Assembly (NCBI GenBank): GCA_041669745.1
Contig: JBAYAO010000038.1
Coordinates: 1-12,265 of the forward strand
Direction: 5' to 3'
Length of the DNA stretch: 12,265 bases
DNA from: JBAZDV01 sp041669745
GTDB lineage: Archaea; Thermoplasmatota; Thermoplasmata; Methanomassiliicoccales; Methanomethylophilaceae
Shown here one piece after another: positions 1-6,197 of the stretch; the first letter of the stretch is position 1; the number at the start of each line of letters is the position of its first letter. The position numbers were made by a program, and so were the translations under genes. The notes below the pieces were generated by a model that made no database searches, was not told the DNA's origin, and was given only the letters and a program-made list of their open reading frames with translations.

Positions 1-78
1 ATTTTTGAGTACCGTCCTTCCTTCAAACTTCTTCGATACATTCTCTATTTTGAGCATATCGACTCTGTTACGGGCCAT
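1..78 (-). CDS. ABC-type ATPase, N-terminus only (partial; possibly AtwA)
   Basis: Only the first 26 codons lie in the window; the gene runs off the left edge. The translation begins MARNRVDMLKIENVSKKFEG and continues RTVLKN. The block LKIENVSKKFEGRTVLKN is the usual first strand and turn of an ABC nucleotide-binding domain, just before the Walker A loop, which is outside. Two in-frame ATGs exist, at 78 and at 57. A TATA-like TTTTATAA on the minus strand (99-106) sits about 25 bp before the ATG at 78, which favours that start on a leaderless mRNA; neither start has a Shine-Dalgarno. The gene diverges from the DUF4443/DUF2111 gene. In methanogens an ABC-type ATPase, component A2 (AtwA), takes part in ATP-dependent reductive activation of MCR and starts with a similar block. 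That identity is a guess from context; an ordinary transporter ATPase fits as well. Confidence 0.6.
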   Translation of the reverse strand, partial: MARNRVDMLKIENVSKKFEGRTVLKN

Positions 79-98
79 ACGCCTGTTATCACATGTGG

Positions 99-158
99 TT
101 ATAAAATAACATTGAAAATAAGCGTCGTTAATAAGCTCCGTTAATGTACTATATATAA
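99..158. promoter_or_regulatory. Divergent promoter region, ABC ATPase / DUF4443-DUF2111 gene
   Basis: Two AT-rich elements are seen. TTTTATAA on the minus strand (99-106) is about 25 bp before the ATG at 78. TATATATAA (150-158) is close to an ideal archaeal TATA box and, being nearly symmetric, could serve either direction, giving leaders of about 50 nt. A third, weaker element, CATAATAAAT (197-206), lies 26 bp before the plus-strand ATG at 228. Assignment rests on spacing only. Confidence 0.4.
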
Positions 159-227
159 TGACACACATTCTGTATCTGGCCTAAACACCGACAAATCATA
201 ATAAATCACACTGCCATTATCTCTCTC

Positions 228-1172
228 ATGCTCTATTCCCGCCATCCGAGATTCGGAGGGCCGATCCCAAAATTTACCGACTACCACCTATGGAAAGCCC
301 TGATGTCCTTGGACGAGTCCAGACCGTTCGGTCGAAAGAAACTGTCGACCGTACTCAACATCGGAGAGGGAAGCACCAGAACGATCTTGAATATACTGTC
401 GGAGCAGGAATTCGTATCCATCGACAAGAATGGAGTCATGCTCACAGACAAGGGCGCAGACGCGAGGGATATGATGTACATGGAGATCTGTCCCATATCC
501 ACGTCTCTTACAATCAACGATTATGATTGCGCGGTGAGGGTTCCGCATGCTGCAAAAAAAGTATCTTTTGGCTGTGAGGAGAGAGATGTCGCCATAAAAT
601 CTGGTGCATCAGGAGCTACCACCCTGGTGTATTCCAACGGCGGTTTGATTTTTCCAGGATCGGACTATCCCGTGGATGCCGATATGGAAAATGCCCTCGG
701 AGAAAAATTCAGAATGAGAAATGACGATGTGATCATCATAGGTACCGCCGACTCCCCCGAGAATGCGGAAAAAGGAGCAGTGACTGCGGCACTCCATCTC
801 ATCGGTGGACTCAGAATGAGTCGTGAATTGAAGGACATCCTCTCATCCAGGAGCAATGCCGGTGAATTGTTATCTCTGGCATTTGCGATACATGACCTCG
901 TAGGCGGACTGCCGGTCTGCGCAAAAAGCAGGGATGATCTCGGCATCAGGATAGAAAATGGTGCAGTCATCGACAATGCCTATACCGGAGCAGTGCTGGA
1001 AGAGGTGATAAGCGTCGGAACGACGATAAGAAAGGTTGCCCTGTCCGGCCCCTACAAGGGTACAAGGGTTATCGTCACACCGATCGATGTTGACGGCAGG
1101 ACCATTGCGGCGATTGGCGTAGTGGATATAAGATCCATTACCAACATGAACAGCATAATAAGGAATGAATGA
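228..1172 (+). CDS. Winged-helix regulator-like protein with DUF4443-like and DUF2111-like domains
   Basis: A 314-residue protein. Residues about 12-80 form a winged helix-turn-helix of the DUF4443 type (GPIPKFTDYHLWKAL, then GRKKLSTVLNIGEGSTRTIL and a wing ending in LTDKG). Residues about 95-195 are the rest of the DUF4443-like part. Residues about 210-305 match the methanogen family DUF2111 (AIHDLVGGLPV, GIRIENGAVIDNAYTGAVLEEV, SGPYKGTRVIV, IAAIGVVDI). It probably binds DNA, with the C-terminal part acting as a sensor or partner domain; this is inferred from domain type and no target is known. There is no Shine-Dalgarno before the ATG, but a TATA-like element lies 26 bp upstream, so a leaderless mRNA is likely. 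It diverges from an ABC ATPase gene. I recognise the family names from the motifs; the biochemical function is unknown. Confidence 0.8.
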   Translation: MLYSRHPRFGGPIPKFTDYHLWKALMSLDESRPFGRKKLSTVLNIGEGSTRTILNILSEQEFVSIDKNGVMLTDKGADARDMMYMEICPISTSLTINDYDCAVRVPHAAKKVSFGCEERDVAIKSGASGATTLVYSNGGLIFPGSDYPVDADMENALGEKFRMRNDDVIIIGTADSPENAEKGAVTAALHLIGGLRMSRELKDILSSRSNAGELLSLAFAIHDLVGGLPVCAKSRDDLGIRIENGAVIDNAYTGAVLEEVISVGTTIRKVALSGPYKGTRVIVTPIDVDGRTIAAIGVVDIRSITNMNSIIRNE

Positions 1173-1212
1173 AAATCTGTAACGCAGACCTGACAACGGA
1201 TACGTATGCGGA

Positions 1213-1410
1213 ATGGAGATCGCCGTGATCGCGAAGAACGGGATTGTGGTGAACTATGATGAAAATCGCAGCTGTACCCGAGAAATCGTAATCACATACC
1301 CCATAATGATCCTTTTCAAAGATGATTGCTTTTGCGTTCGTATTAACGAGAATCTCGGCGCGTCATCCATACGGACCATACGCGAATCGGAACAATGGAT
1401 GTCACGTTGA
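1213..1410 (+). CDS. Doubtful small ORF (65 aa) in a 278-bp intergenic stretch
   Basis: The translation begins MEIAVIAKNGIVVNYDENRS and ends in EQWMSR. It resembles no family I know. There is neither a Shine-Dalgarno nor a TATA-like element at the expected distance before the ATG. It lies between the DUF4443/DUF2111 gene and the 3' end of the convergent AhpD-like gene, and it is the only open frame of note in 1173-1450. The composition is not obviously non-coding, so I list it, but it may be chance or the remnant of a decayed gene. Nothing else is visible in this stretch apart from the terminator of the AhpD-like gene near 1420. Confidence 0.2.
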   Translation: MEIAVIAKNGIVVNYDENRSCTREIVITYPIMILFKDDCFCVRINENLGASSIRTIRESEQWMSR

Positions 1411-1416
1411 GACTAA

Positions 1417-1430
1417 CTTTAAAAAGAAGC
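1417..1430 (-). terminator. T-rich terminator of the AhpD-like gene
   Basis: On the minus strand, about 20 nt after the TAG stop, the sequence reads GCTTCTTTTTAAAG. An oligo-T run just after a stop codon is the usual archaeal termination signal. No strong hairpin precedes it. Confidence 0.45.
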
Positions 1431-1450
1431 CGAGACCGAAATAGGAGGGT

Positions 1451-1741
1451 CTATCCCACTATGTCATCTATCTTCTTGGTCCATATCATTCCTGATGGAC
1501 CGTTCATATACGTTACGAGTTCCATCACCTCCAGGATATCCTGTCCTGTAGCTCCGGCTTTTTTTGCCTCTTCCGCATGATATTCCAAACACACTTCGCA
1601 TTTGGACGCAGAGGACAGAGCGAGTGCTATCAGCTCTTTTTCACGAACCGTCAAAGAACCTTCCTTGAATACCTCCCTCCTGTAGGTATATAGTGACCTG
1701 AGGACTGCGGGATCCTTTTCATTCAGCATATGAAGAGACAT
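1451..1741 (-). CDS. AhpD-like / carboxymuconolactone decarboxylase family protein
   Basis: With the start at 1741 the protein has 96 residues, the size of the small, all-helical CMD/AhpD fold. The signature is clear: LTVREKELIALALSSASKCEVCLEYHAEEAKKAGAT, shown here in pieces as LTVREKELIALALS (residues 30-43) and CEVCLEYH (48-55). It has the redox CxxC pair C48/C51 and H55, as in AhpD-type alkylhydroperoxidases. Such proteins act as thiol-dependent peroxide reductases or uncharacterised oligomeric oxidoreductases; the substrate cannot be told here. The frame stays open to an ATG at 1765 (104 residues), but that ATG overlaps the TATA-like element, while the ATG at 1741 lies 27 bp from its centre. 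I therefore prefer 1741, leaderless; 1765 and 1729 remain possible. The stop codon is TAG, notable in a lineage that probably uses TAG for pyrrolysine. Divergent from the next gene. Confidence 0.85.
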   Translation of the reverse strand: MSLHMLNEKDPAVLRSLYTYRREVFKEGSLTVREKELIALALSSASKCEVCLEYHAEEAKKAGATGQDILEVMELVTYMNGPSGMIWTKKIDDIVG

Positions 1742-1764
1742 GCTAGGGCGAAGAATCGTCAACA

Positions 1765-1772
1765 TTTAATAA
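1765..1772. promoter_or_regulatory. Shared TATA-like element of a divergent gene pair
   Basis: TTTAATAA on the plus strand (TTATTAAA on the minus strand) is centred at about 1768. It is about 26 bp before the plus-strand ATG at 1794 and about 27 bp before the minus-strand ATG at 1741. Both distances equal the usual archaeal TATA-to-start spacing for leaderless transcripts, so one near-symmetric box may drive both genes. No other AT-rich element is present in the gap. Confidence 0.5.
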
Positions 1773-1793
1773 TCTGTCCTCTTTTTCGAGTCT

Positions 1794-2342
1794 ATGACCG
1801 GGACGGATCTTCCTTTGGATATCGTAAAAAAGATGAGAGGGGTTGTGGCGGCATTCTACCTTGATACGACGACCCTTAAAAGAATTCAGGAAGAAGAGGC
1901 CACCGTCAAAGCTGTCGGAGGGATCGATGTCATCAATGAGGGTTTTAACCAGGCTCTCAAACGTGATAAGGTCATATGTATCGTCAAGGACCCGCGTTTC
2001 AGACCGCCCCCCGAACCTACCGTGATCCTCGAATCCAGTGACGGAAAGGTCATGGGCATCGAGGTCTTTCCGAACACATCGAAGGAATACAGGAACAGGG
2101 AGGATGTCGTCTGGCTTTCCGACGGTTTCGTGGTGTTTCCTGACGTGAAACCAGGAGAGAATAATGATGAATCTTTCATCATGCCTCCTGTTCCCTTTCC
2201 TGAACTCAATGAGAGCAATGGCTGCAAAGATGTGATATCATGCAGCCCCGCACCCACATGTGACAAGATGATCAGGGAGTCGCATGGGATGGAGGACAAC
2301 GGAAAACTCGCATCGATCCTTATCGCATATAACGAGATCTAA
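1794..2342 (+). CDS. Hypothetical protein, 182 aa
   Basis: I do not recognise this protein. It starts MTGTDLPLDIVKKMRGVVAA and has no signal peptide or membrane segment. The N-terminal two thirds look like a mixed alpha/beta domain with hydrophobic strands (KVICIVKD, TVILESSDGKVMGIEVF, DVVWLSDGFVVFPDV). The remainder is less ordered, acidic and proline-rich, with three cysteines at even spacing (C144, C150, C156: C-x5-C-x5-C), which could bind metal or be chance. The start at 1794 is supported by a TATA-like element 26 bp upstream and no Shine-Dalgarno. It diverges from the AhpD-like gene and converges with the PRC-barrel gene, the two stop codons overlapping. A long antisense frame over it (1886-2299, minus) looks like a shadow. 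Confidence 0.65.
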   Translation: MTGTDLPLDIVKKMRGVVAAFYLDTTTLKRIQEEEATVKAVGGIDVINEGFNQALKRDKVICIVKDPRFRPPPEPTVILESSDGKVMGIEVFPNTSKEYRNREDVVWLSDGFVVFPDVKPGENNDESFIMPPVPFPELNESNGCKDVISCSPAPTCDKMIRESHGMEDNGKLASILIAYNEI

Positions 2343-2896
2343 TCAAAAACCAGTTCATCTTTCAATTCTTCCATCGTAAGACGCAGATTGACATTCTCCG
2401 AAACTGAGACGATGTTCCTGACCAGAAGACCGTAGGCCATCTTCGAGAAAAGACCTTTCTTCAACCCAAGAAGCGGACAGGCTGCCTTGTCCAACTTCAC
2501 TTTAAACGACACCACGGACCATCTGTCGGAATCGAATTGAATCTCATCAACGGACCCTAAGAGGATGTTATCCGATGTGACGATCTTCCTCCCAGAGATA
2601 TACGACAGAGAGGGGATGTTGTTATTGTCGGCGGATATTCTGGACCTGGCCTCCTCGATGGCATCCTGGAACAATATCACGTCGTTCACGATATAATGAT
2701 CCGGCTTTATCATGATCATCGATTTACCTGAACCGGCATTCAACATACTCGCAACGATCTTGTTGCTCTTGACCTTGAAACCGACTATATCCCACGTGAC
2801 GGGATCGTAACGAAGGTCCTCGATTTCGCCGACATCGAAGGCATCTTGGGAGATTACATGCAATCCGATTACTGAATCCAGGGTCTTTAATGCCAT
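2339..2896 (-). CDS. Tandem PRC-barrel domain protein
   Basis: A 185-residue protein with two PRC-barrel repeats. Repeat 1 (about residues 5-80) has SVIGLHVISQDAFDVGEIED, then DPVTWDIVGFKVK. Repeat 2 (about 98-175) has ISGRKIVTSDNILLGSVDEI, then DRWSVVSFKVK. Archaeal PRC-barrel proteins are small cytosolic adaptors, some linked to RNA processing or cell division; no precise role can be read here. The frame is open further upstream, to an ATG at 2959 and beyond, but the ATG at 2896 begins the conserved domain and has a good TATA box (TTTATATC, minus strand) 27-28 bp before it, so I start there. The stop is TAG and interlocks with the TAA of the convergent gene. It lies downstream of the mcr operon on the same strand but appears to have its own promoter. 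Confidence 0.85.
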   Translation of the reverse strand: MALKTLDSVIGLHVISQDAFDVGEIEDLRYDPVTWDIVGFKVKSNKIVASMLNAGSGKSMIMIKPDHYIVNDVILFQDAIEEARSRISADNNNIPSLSYISGRKIVTSDNILLGSVDEIQFDSDRWSVVSFKVKLDKAACPLLGLKKGLFSKMAYGLLVRNIVSVSENVNLRLTMEELKDELVFD

Positions 2897-2918
2897 CGTG
2901 CACCCTATCTGTACATAC

Positions 2919-2928
2919 AGATATAAAC
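2919..2928 (-). promoter_or_regulatory. TATA box of the PRC-barrel gene
   Basis: GTTTATATCT on the minus strand, centred about 28 bp before the ATG at 2896, with no Shine-Dalgarno between. Spacing implies a leaderless mRNA and fixes the start codon of the gene. Confidence 0.6.
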
Positions 2929-2978
2929 AATGCGTGACAGGAGACCTGCCTCCCCGCATACATGAATCCAGCTTAGGA

Positions 2979-3017
2979 CGAAAAAAACGAAAAAATAAAA
3001 GGAAAATTGAAAAAGGT
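2979..3017 (-). terminator. T-rich terminator of the mcr operon
   Basis: Starting about 12 nt after the TAG of the DUF2098 gene, the minus strand carries several T runs in a row (CCTTTTTC, ATTTTCC, TTTTATTTTTTC, GTTTTTTTC). Clusters of oligo-T are the canonical archaeal terminator. The position, after the last gene of the mcr cluster and before the promoter of the PRC gene, fits the end of the operon. Confidence 0.75.
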
Positions 3018-3028
3018 TTATGATCCGA

Positions 3029-3307
3029 CTATCCGGCACCGCCGAGATTGAAATCGTCGATGTTGACCTCTTTGTTCTGATTTATCAGATCCTCAACGGA
3101 CTGTAACTCAGTCTTAAGAGACGACTCGCGATATTTGAATGAGGTCTCCTTGTATTCACTGGCATCGGCCGGACTCAGAGCGCTGGCGTCATACCAGAGT
3201 CCGGTGAAGTCGAGCAAAGCCCAAACTTTACCGTCCACTTCACGAACATCCTGCACCTTTCCGACCGTCGATGTCGGCAGATACTTGTAGATCTCACCCG
3301 GCTGCAT
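3029..3307 (-). CDS. DUF2098 family protein, last gene of the mcr operon
   Basis: A 92-residue protein. The N-terminal 50 residues match the methanogen family DUF2098: STVGKVQDVREVDGKVWALL followed by DFTGLWYDASAL, a small beta-barrel-like pattern in which a GxV...W.LLD core repeats in the family. The C-terminal 40 residues are helical and charged and end in glycine-rich NLGGAG. It begins 12 nt after the mcrA stop on the same strand, with only a weak GTGAT Shine-Dalgarno, and a T-rich terminator follows it, so it is almost surely co-transcribed with mcrBDGA. The function is unknown; an accessory role in MCR assembly, stability or translation is inferred from position only. The stop codon is TAG, and the frame beyond it stays open into the PRC gene. 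Confidence 0.8.
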   Translation of the reverse strand: MQPGEIYKYLPTSTVGKVQDVREVDGKVWALLDFTGLWYDASALSPADASEYKETSFKYRESSLKTELQSVEDLINQNKEVNIDDFNLGGAG

Positions 3308-3319
3308 GCACGATCACGC

Positions 3320-4975
3320 TTATGCCTTGATGATAGCCGTTCTCTCGCCTGCAGGCTTGAACTCACGGAGTCCGCCACGCCCAATCTCTTTGGTGACGTT
3401 TGCGAAGTCGAACACAAGGCTCGGATCTGCAAACGCGATACGTACGAACGGGTTGACTGTGAATGCATCGCCGCGGGCAGCATGCGCTGCTTTCGGGATT
3501 CCGGTGTATCCAGACATGTGACCGACGTTCATTGCGTAGTTGGGGTAGTTGGGTCCTCTGAGCTCCATAGGCAGACCCTCGTCGGATCTGTATGCGAAAG
3601 AGTTCGCGGAACCGCACTGGTCCTGAAGATCGAATCCGTAGAATCCGAGTCTTCCGGTCCTCTCCTTGTGCTGAAGCATAGACAGGTACCAGAGGTTGAG
3701 ACCGCAGTCGGCTATACCGGTTGCCATCGAACCGGCGATACCGGTCGAAGCCGCGGCAACGGTCGATCTCTGAGATCCACCGAAGTGCGTCTCCATCGCG
3801 GCCGGGTACTTCTCGTATGTCTCAAGGGCATATGAGTTGACGTTGTCACCGAGCTTCATCATCTCATCATAGTTGTTCGGGTCGAGCTTGCAGAAGCCGC
3901 CGTACTTGTCTTTGATGTAGTCTATGGCATAGTAGGTGTAGTCCTCAAGGATGTTATCCGTGTATGCCGCCGAGGCGTACTGAGTGAATCCTACTCCGCC
4001 GGACATGTATCCGCCGAGATAGATCTGGTCGTAGATTATTGCACCGAGCGCAACCGCTTCAAGTGCTGCACGGCCGGGATCCTCTGGGTGTATACGGTCG
4101 GACTGTGCGATATCAGCCATGTATCCGAACGGGATTCCACCGGGTTCGTTGGGTCCTCTTGCACGCCTTGCGGGCATCATGGTACCCATATCGAGCGACT
4201 GGTGTTTCGCTGCGTATGCGAAATCCGCGATTGCCGCCTCTCCTGCTGCGAGCTTGTACGTCGTGATGAAGGCCATCGAGATCTGCATCGCTGCATGTCT
4301 TGAGGTGGTTGCTCCATCCATTACACGTCCGACGATGGTCGGGACACGTACCGCTTGCATGAGGGTGTTTCCAACTGCCGCCTTCAACTGCTTCGCGTGC
4401 TCCTTCGAGAACTGCTTGTTGATGTCGATGACGAATCTCTTGTCGATCTCGTCTATCAATTCGTCGTTCCCGCTGAAGACTTTGACGTACGAGTCGTAAA
4501 CGAGCGCAGGGTTGATCTCAGCCATGTGCTCCTGAACGACTGCTCCGCCGGGCATAGTGTGGTTGACTGCCTCGAGGTACTCGTTGATTGTCTCAGGAGT
4601 GACCTCCTTTCCCATCCTTCTTTCGATGGTCTGGTGAGGCGAATCGAGACCCACAAGGACTGTCCTCCTTATGTCATCCCATGCCTGCTGGATAGCAGAG
4701 TTGTTTATGCAGTGCAGGTCATCCGGCTCTACGAACACGTCGGTATGCGACAGCTGGTAGGGCATCCAGGACCTCTGTCCCAGCGGGACACCGATATCCT
4801 GGTTCATCATGGGGATTCCACGGGCCTTGGCGATCTTGTTTGCCGCCTCCACGAACTCTACTTTCCTCTTTGACTGTCTCCAGCCGCCGTAGCAGTAGTA
4901 CTTCGTGTACATGTCGGTGGGTTCTTCCTTGAACTTTTTCTTGCATGCTGCCATGAACATTTTTTCTTTCGCCAT
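3320..4975 (-). CDS. mcrA: Methyl-coenzyme M reductase subunit alpha
   Basis: 551 residues, full length. MCR is the cytosolic (alpha-beta-gamma)2 enzyme that turns methyl-CoM and coenzyme B into methane and the heterodisulfide. The F430 axial glutamine is Q148 in GGAVVQEHM. Active-site tyrosines are Y333 (GGVGFTQYAS) and Y446. All positions modified in the Methanothermobacter enzyme are present: H258 (AAKH, N-methylhistidine), R271 (PARRARG, methylarginine), Q402 (GGSQR, methylglutamine), G447 (GFYGFDLQDQCG, thioglycine), D452 (didehydroaspartate) and C454 (S-methylcysteine). Which are really modified here cannot be read from DNA. The start is supported by AAGGGGG seven nt upstream, and the gene begins 2 bp after mcrG. 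The stop is TAA. The signature LGGYMSGGVGFTQYA used in mcrA surveys is intact. Identity is certain. Confidence 0.99.
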   Translation of the reverse strand: MAKEKMFMAACKKKFKEEPTDMYTKYYCYGGWRQSKRKVEFVEAANKIAKARGIPMMNQDIGVPLGQRSWMPYQLSHTDVFVEPDDLHCINNSAIQQAWDDIRRTVLVGLDSPHQTIERRMGKEVTPETINEYLEAVNHTMPGGAVVQEHMAEINPALVYDSYVKVFSGNDELIDEIDKRFVIDINKQFSKEHAKQLKAAVGNTLMQAVRVPTIVGRVMDGATTSRHAAMQISMAFITTYKLAAGEAAIADFAYAAKHQSLDMGTMMPARRARGPNEPGGIPFGYMADIAQSDRIHPEDPGRAALEAVALGAIIYDQIYLGGYMSGGVGFTQYASAAYTDNILEDYTYYAIDYIKDKYGGFCKLDPNNYDEMMKLGDNVNSYALETYEKYPAAMETHFGGSQRSTVAAASTGIAGSMATGIADCGLNLWYLSMLQHKERTGRLGFYGFDLQDQCGSANSFAYRSDEGLPMELRGPNYPNYAMNVGHMSGYTGIPKAAHAARGDAFTVNPFVRIAFADPSLVFDFANVTKEIGRGGLREFKPAGERTAIIKA

Positions 4976-4977
4976 GT

Positions 4978-5751
4978 TTAAGCCCCCTTAACCTTGTAAG
5001 GTTGGTAGCCACCAAGTGTCCTCAATTTGTGGATCCTGAGTCCGTACATGGTAACCTCTTTGTCGTCTCTCATGTCAACGCCGTCTGCTCTGAATATGGT
5101 TGTCCTCTTCTTGAGGTCATCCAACTTAGCAGGCTTTCCGACGGAGATCTTTCTGTCCAATGGCAGTGCGACCTGGTCCTTGACGTATACGACTTCTTTT
5201 TTCTTGTCGTCCCATACGTACCTCTGCCAAGCATCGAACATAAGTCCGTGCTCATCGAGACGGCATGCATGTCCGTGAACGGTTGCACCTCTGATTCCGG
5301 TAAGAGCCGGGTCAAAGGTCTCGTTGTCGATCATTTCCTTCGCGAGAACCTCAAGGTCCCTCTCTCTCATCTCGATGATCTGCCTTCCGGAGAGAGTACC
5401 TGTGTCAAGTCCTCTGTATCTGGAAAGGTACATCCACGCCCTCTGGTAGGGTGAGATGGGTGCGAAGTAGACAGAGTCCGTGAACTGTATGTACCTTACA
5501 CGGTCTCCGTGCTTTGCCCCTTCTATAGGCGTTACGATCGCCCTTATGGGACAGTTGGGCTCTTTTCCCTCCTCGATTGGGGGGTGGATGGATTTGTATT
5601 CCTCTCCAGGGTTACGGTGACCCATAAGCCTAACTACATCGTCCATGGAGACGTCACGCAGTTTCTTAAGGTTCTGTTTCGGATCCATGTATCTGCGCCT
5701 GTTCTTGGCGGGGATACTGGTTCCGGGATAAAATTGTCTTTTATAAGCCAT
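4978..5751 (-). CDS. mcrG: Methyl-coenzyme M reductase subunit gamma
   Basis: 257 residues from the ATG at 5751, the normal gamma length. It opens MAYKRQFYPGTSIPAKNRRR, typical of McrG. Residues lining the F430 and substrate pocket are present: L120-S121-G122-R123 (TLSGRQ) and H159/H161 (GATVHGHACRLDEHGLMFDA). The frame can be extended five codons to a TTG at 5766, but the ATG at 5751 has GAAGGTG six nt before it and begins the conserved sequence, so I use it. It lies 11 bp after mcrD and ends 2 bp before mcrA, implying coupled translation. It acts in the MCR hexamer beside alpha and beta. Confidence 0.98.
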   Translation of the reverse strand: MAYKRQFYPGTSIPAKNRRRYMDPKQNLKKLRDVSMDDVVRLMGHRNPGEEYKSIHPPIEEGKEPNCPIRAIVTPIEGAKHGDRVRYIQFTDSVYFAPISPYQRAWMYLSRYRGLDTGTLSGRQIIEMRERDLEVLAKEMIDNETFDPALTGIRGATVHGHACRLDEHGLMFDAWQRYVWDDKKKEVVYVKDQVALPLDRKISVGKPAKLDDLKKRTTIFRADGVDMRDDKEVTMYGLRIHKLRTLGGYQPYKVKGA

Positions 5752-5762
5752 ATTTAACACCT

Positions 5763-6191
5763 TCAATAATAATCCGATAGTGTGGGTCTGTATTTCGAGT
5801 ATCTCCCGACCACCAGTGTGTATCCGAAAGGAATCTTGTCCTTGACAGCCGCATCGATGCTATCGACGGTTGCCTTGAGCTCCTCGTCATCGGCAACATC
5901 CAATTCGATGAAGATGTCTCCGACCATATGGTGAAGCTCTATCTCCTTCTCTCCGAACTTGATTGTTCTACGTTCGGAATGATTGTTCGGCAGACCTTTG
6001 TTCGGCCCGCTACCGATCTTTGAGGGAAGACTTTCGCCTTTCAGATTGATTTGTCTGATGTTCTCCACAGTCACAAGCGCATTGAGCACAGTCTCAGTGG
6101 TGTCTGCCGAAAGCAGACGTGTGGTCGTTATCCTGACCTCAGGGAGCGGTACACCCGCGTATGTTGACTCTGAATCGTTGATACTCGTCAT
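5763..6191 (-). CDS. mcrD: Methyl-coenzyme M reductase operon protein D
   Basis: 142 residues. McrD is encoded in mcr operons but is not part of the purified active enzyme; it associates with inactive MCR and is thought to aid assembly or activation. The family signature is visible around residues 48-76 (INLKGESLP, GPNKGLPNNHSERR), and the C-terminal half (IELHHMVGDIFIELDV, IPFGYTLVVGRYSKYRPTLSDYY) fits the usual end of McrD. The first 15 residues are variable. It starts 6 bp after the mcrB stop with only a weak GTGATG Shine-Dalgarno, so its translation is probably coupled to mcrB. The usual neighbour mcrC is not found between mcrD and mcrG or anywhere in the window. Confidence 0.95.
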   Translation of the reverse strand: MTSINDSESTYAGVPLPEVRITTTRLLSADTTETVLNALVTVENIRQINLKGESLPSKIGSGPNKGLPNNHSERRTIKFGEKEIELHHMVGDIFIELDVADDEELKATVDSIDAAVKDKIPFGYTLVVGRYSKYRPTLSDYY

Positions 6192-6197
6192 ATGACA

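Noticed and set aside
1169..1222. 17-codon frame overlapping the stop of the DUF4443/DUF2111 gene (ATGA overlap)
   Set aside because: Too short, no motif and no Shine-Dalgarno; could be the start of a broken gene but nothing supports it.
1886..2299. Minus-strand open frame that continues the PRC gene past its TAG, antisense to the hypothetical protein
   Set aside because: Low-complexity Ser/Thr/Leu-rich product without domains, starting after a complete second PRC repeat; best explained as a shadow of the plus-strand gene.
2897..2959. Longer start of the PRC gene (ATG at 2959)
   Set aside because: The extra 21 residues precede the conserved repeat and cross the TATA box that fits the ATG at 2896.
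5752..5766. TTG start five codons upstream for mcrG
   Set aside because: The ATG at 5751 has GAAGGTG at the right distance and begins the conserved McrG N-terminus.
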